Source: Candidatus Fredericiella danica (GTDB lineage Bacteria > Chloroflexota > Anaerolineae > Caldilineales > Caldilineaceae). From it: a stretch of 64,000 nt of DNA. The notes beneath the pieces are model-generated. The model was given only the letters and a program-made list of their open reading frames with translations. It searched no databases and was not told the origin of the DNA. Location: positions 1 through 64,000 of the forward strand of contig JADJPH010000025.1 in the NCBI GenBank assembly GCA_016713335.1, written 5' to 3'. Every line of letters starts with the position of its first letter. Position 1 is the stretch's first letter. The translations under genes were made by a program, and so were the position numbers. Below are positions 62,877 through 64,000 of this stretch, piece after piece.

Positions 62877-63377
62877 ATGAAACATGTTTACCTGTCGTGG
62901 CATGAGTTTGAAGAACTGGTCAGCCAGCTCATCTTCAAGTTGAATACACCTTATGATGCCATCCTTTCGATTACGCGTGGTGGGATCATTCCCGGCGGCA
63001 TGATCGCCGAGGCGTTGAAGATGAAGGATGTCCTCACGGCTGCGGTTTTGTTCCCGGAGGATCCGAGCCAGCGCACGACCCTGAGTTGGCCAAAGTTCCA
63101 GCAGTTTCCATCCGACAACCTGATCACAGGGCGCAAGATTCTGGTGGTCGACAATTTGTGGTATCAGGGGCGCACGATCATGGCAGTCAAGGGGCGCATC
63201 GAGATTGCCGGCGGTTTTCCAGAACTTGCGGTCCTCCACTGGAAGCAATCGAGCAGTTTCTTCCCGGATGCCGCGCCCGATTACTACGCGGAGATCACCG
63301 AAGAATTCATCCACTACCCATGGCAACGAATCGATGACTCGGACTACCGGGTCAAAGCAACGCCCGTGCTCTCTTAA
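62877..63377 (+). CDS. Phosphoribosyltransferase-domain protein with variant PRPP loop
   Basis: 166 residues (MKHVYLSWHEFEELVSQLIF, SITRGGIIPGGMIAEALKMK). The fold matches type I phosphoribosyltransferases of the xanthine/guanine type. The PRPP loop reads ILVVDNLWYQGRTIMAVK, with Asn where the second acidic residue of the usual VDD/VED pair stands and Gln-Gly where Thr-Gly is usual. It could be an active purine salvage enzyme with altered specificity or a regulatory relative. nth follows 31 bp later. Confidence 0.75.
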   Translation: MKHVYLSWHEFEELVSQLIFKLNTPYDAILSITRGGIIPGGMIAEALKMKDVLTAAVLFPEDPSQRTTLSWPKFQQFPSDNLITGRKILVVDNLWYQGRTIMAVKGRIEIAGGFPELAVLHWKQSSSFFPDAAPDYYAEITEEFIHYPWQRIDDSDYRVKATPVLS

Positions 63378-63408
63378 TGCCGGAACTGTTTGAGACGAGG
63401 AGCATCCC

Positions 63409-64000
63409 GTGGAACCCACCTTGACAGACGCTTCGCCTGCCGCCGCGCGGTTGCCCGAAATCATCAAACGGCTCCGCATTGCACATCCGGATGCAACATG
63501 TGCGCTCGATCACCGGAATGCATTGGAACTGCTGGTGGCGACCATCCTCTCGGCGCAGTGCACCGATGAGCGCGTCAACAAAGTGACGCCTGCGCTCTTT
63601 GCGCGCTATCCTGACGCCCAGGCATTTGCTGAAGCCGATCGCGAAGAACTTGAGCAGGCGATCCACTCGACCGGGTTCTATCGCAACAAGGCGAAGAACA
63701 TTCAGGAAGCGTGTGGGCGGATCGTGGTTACGTATGGCGGGCAAGTGCCGGCCACAATGGAAGAGTTGTTGACGCTCGCAGGGGTTGCCAGGAAGACCGC
63801 CAATGTTGTGCTGGGCAATGAATTCGGGATTGCCGATGGGGTCGTGGTGGACACGCATGTGAAGCGACTCTCCCAACGGCTGGCGCTGAGCAAGCAGTCG
63901 GATCCTGACAAGATTGAGAAGGACCTGATGGCGCTGACGCCGCGTGACGAGTGGATCGACCTGTCGAACCTATTGATCTTCCACGGACGTCGTGTCTGTG
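63409..64000 (+). CDS. nth: Endonuclease III (3' end cut by window edge)
   Basis: The first 197 codons. DNA glycosylase/AP lyase for oxidised pyrimidines. Visible: LELLVATILSAQCTDERVNK, TGFYRNKAKNIQEAC, the helix-hairpin-helix LAGVARKTANVVLG with the catalytic Lys, and the catalytic Asp in VVVDTHVKRLSQRLAL. The frame reaches HGRRVC, the first Cys of the iron-sulfur cluster loop, at the edge. GTG 63409 has GAGGAG upstream. Confidence 0.95.
   Translation, partial: MEPTLTDASPAAARLPEIIKRLRIAHPDATCALDHRNALELLVATILSAQCTDERVNKVTPALFARYPDAQAFAEADREELEQAIHSTGFYRNKAKNIQEACGRIVVTYGGQVPATMEELLTLAGVARKTANVVLGNEFGIADGVVVDTHVKRLSQRLALSKQSDPDKIEKDLMALTPRDEWIDLSNLLIFHGRRVC

Noticed and set aside
62718..63479. 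N-terminal extension of the subtilisin of about 250 residues
   Set aside because: It would cover the divergent promoter and the phosphoribosyltransferase gene and would precede a clear signal peptide.

Overview
The window is a GC-rich (about 60%) bacterial chromosome segment. The lipoprotein linkers (Glu-Ala-Thr repeats in the sugar-binding protein, Pro/Thr-rich stalks before SH3b domains), the NrfHA pair and the many short intergenic hairpin repeats suggest a Chloroflexota genome (Anaerolineae/Caldilineae type). This is an inference from style; no marker gene decides it. The sequence carries many single-base indels, often in homopolymers. About 18 genes are split into two or more reading frames although all conserved motifs remain, so the window looks like an imperfectly polished assembly. 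I join such fragments into one gene and give the break points.

Layout: (1) 1-8503, minus strand: a betaine catabolic operon with a GntR/FCD regulator, an MttB/MtgB-type methyltransferase, a GcvT-like protein, a monomeric sarcosine oxidase, a dimethylglycine/sarcosine dehydrogenase and a glycine-betaine binding lipoprotein (cut by the left edge). It can be read as stepwise demethylation of glycine betaine to glycine with capture of the C1 units. (2) 8565-11754: nrfHA (ammonifying nitrite reductase) divergent from an ECF sigma factor and a small membrane protein. (3) 11908-16177: membrane protein, pepA, an aminotransferase, phoU. (4) 16278-27214, minus strand: a ten-gene operon led by a SorC-type regulator with two tandem operators, then Zn-alcohol dehydrogenase, pentulose-epimerase-like protein, Gfo/Idh dehydrogenase, Dabb protein, GMC oxidoreductase, glycyl-radical enzyme, its activase, GlcG/HbpS protein and ROK kinase. 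The substrate is unknown and this is the best candidate for a new pathway. (5) 27338-28052: remnant of a toxin-antitoxin-like pair broken by a MITE-like hairpin element and a tandem array of the same hairpins. (6) 28081-30675: Asp-box secreted protein, two tRNA-Ala genes with good promoters, rph. (7) 30833-34072: EamA transporter, DUF58 and MoxR.

(8) 34307-44132: a clan GH-A-like multidomain glycosidase, a LacI regulator behind a 30-bp perfect palindrome, a sugar ABC transporter (binding protein and two permeases, no ATPase gene) and a GH13 alpha-glucosidase. Most of the GH13 gene is replaced by a 1.5-kb block of G and C runs (42303-43850), probably a sequencing or consensus artefact. (9) 44133-44957: a nest of repeats. 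(10) 44958-54812: GT26 and GT4 glycosyltransferases, an SH3b-repeat surface protein with two membrane proteins, a nitrilase-family amidase, xpt, a GT1 glycosyltransferase and a secreted cytochrome c/beta-propeller protein. (11) 54861-58848: ribF, truB, nrnA, comF and a Flp-pilin-like gene in the conserved house-keeping order. (12) 59006-64000: zinc-ribbon protein, subtilisin, phosphoribosyltransferase and nth (cut by the right edge).

At least seven families of short dispersed intergenic repeats are visible. Several form hairpins, and two have terminal inverted repeats like miniature non-autonomous elements. No transposase, CRISPR array or rRNA gene is present in the window.
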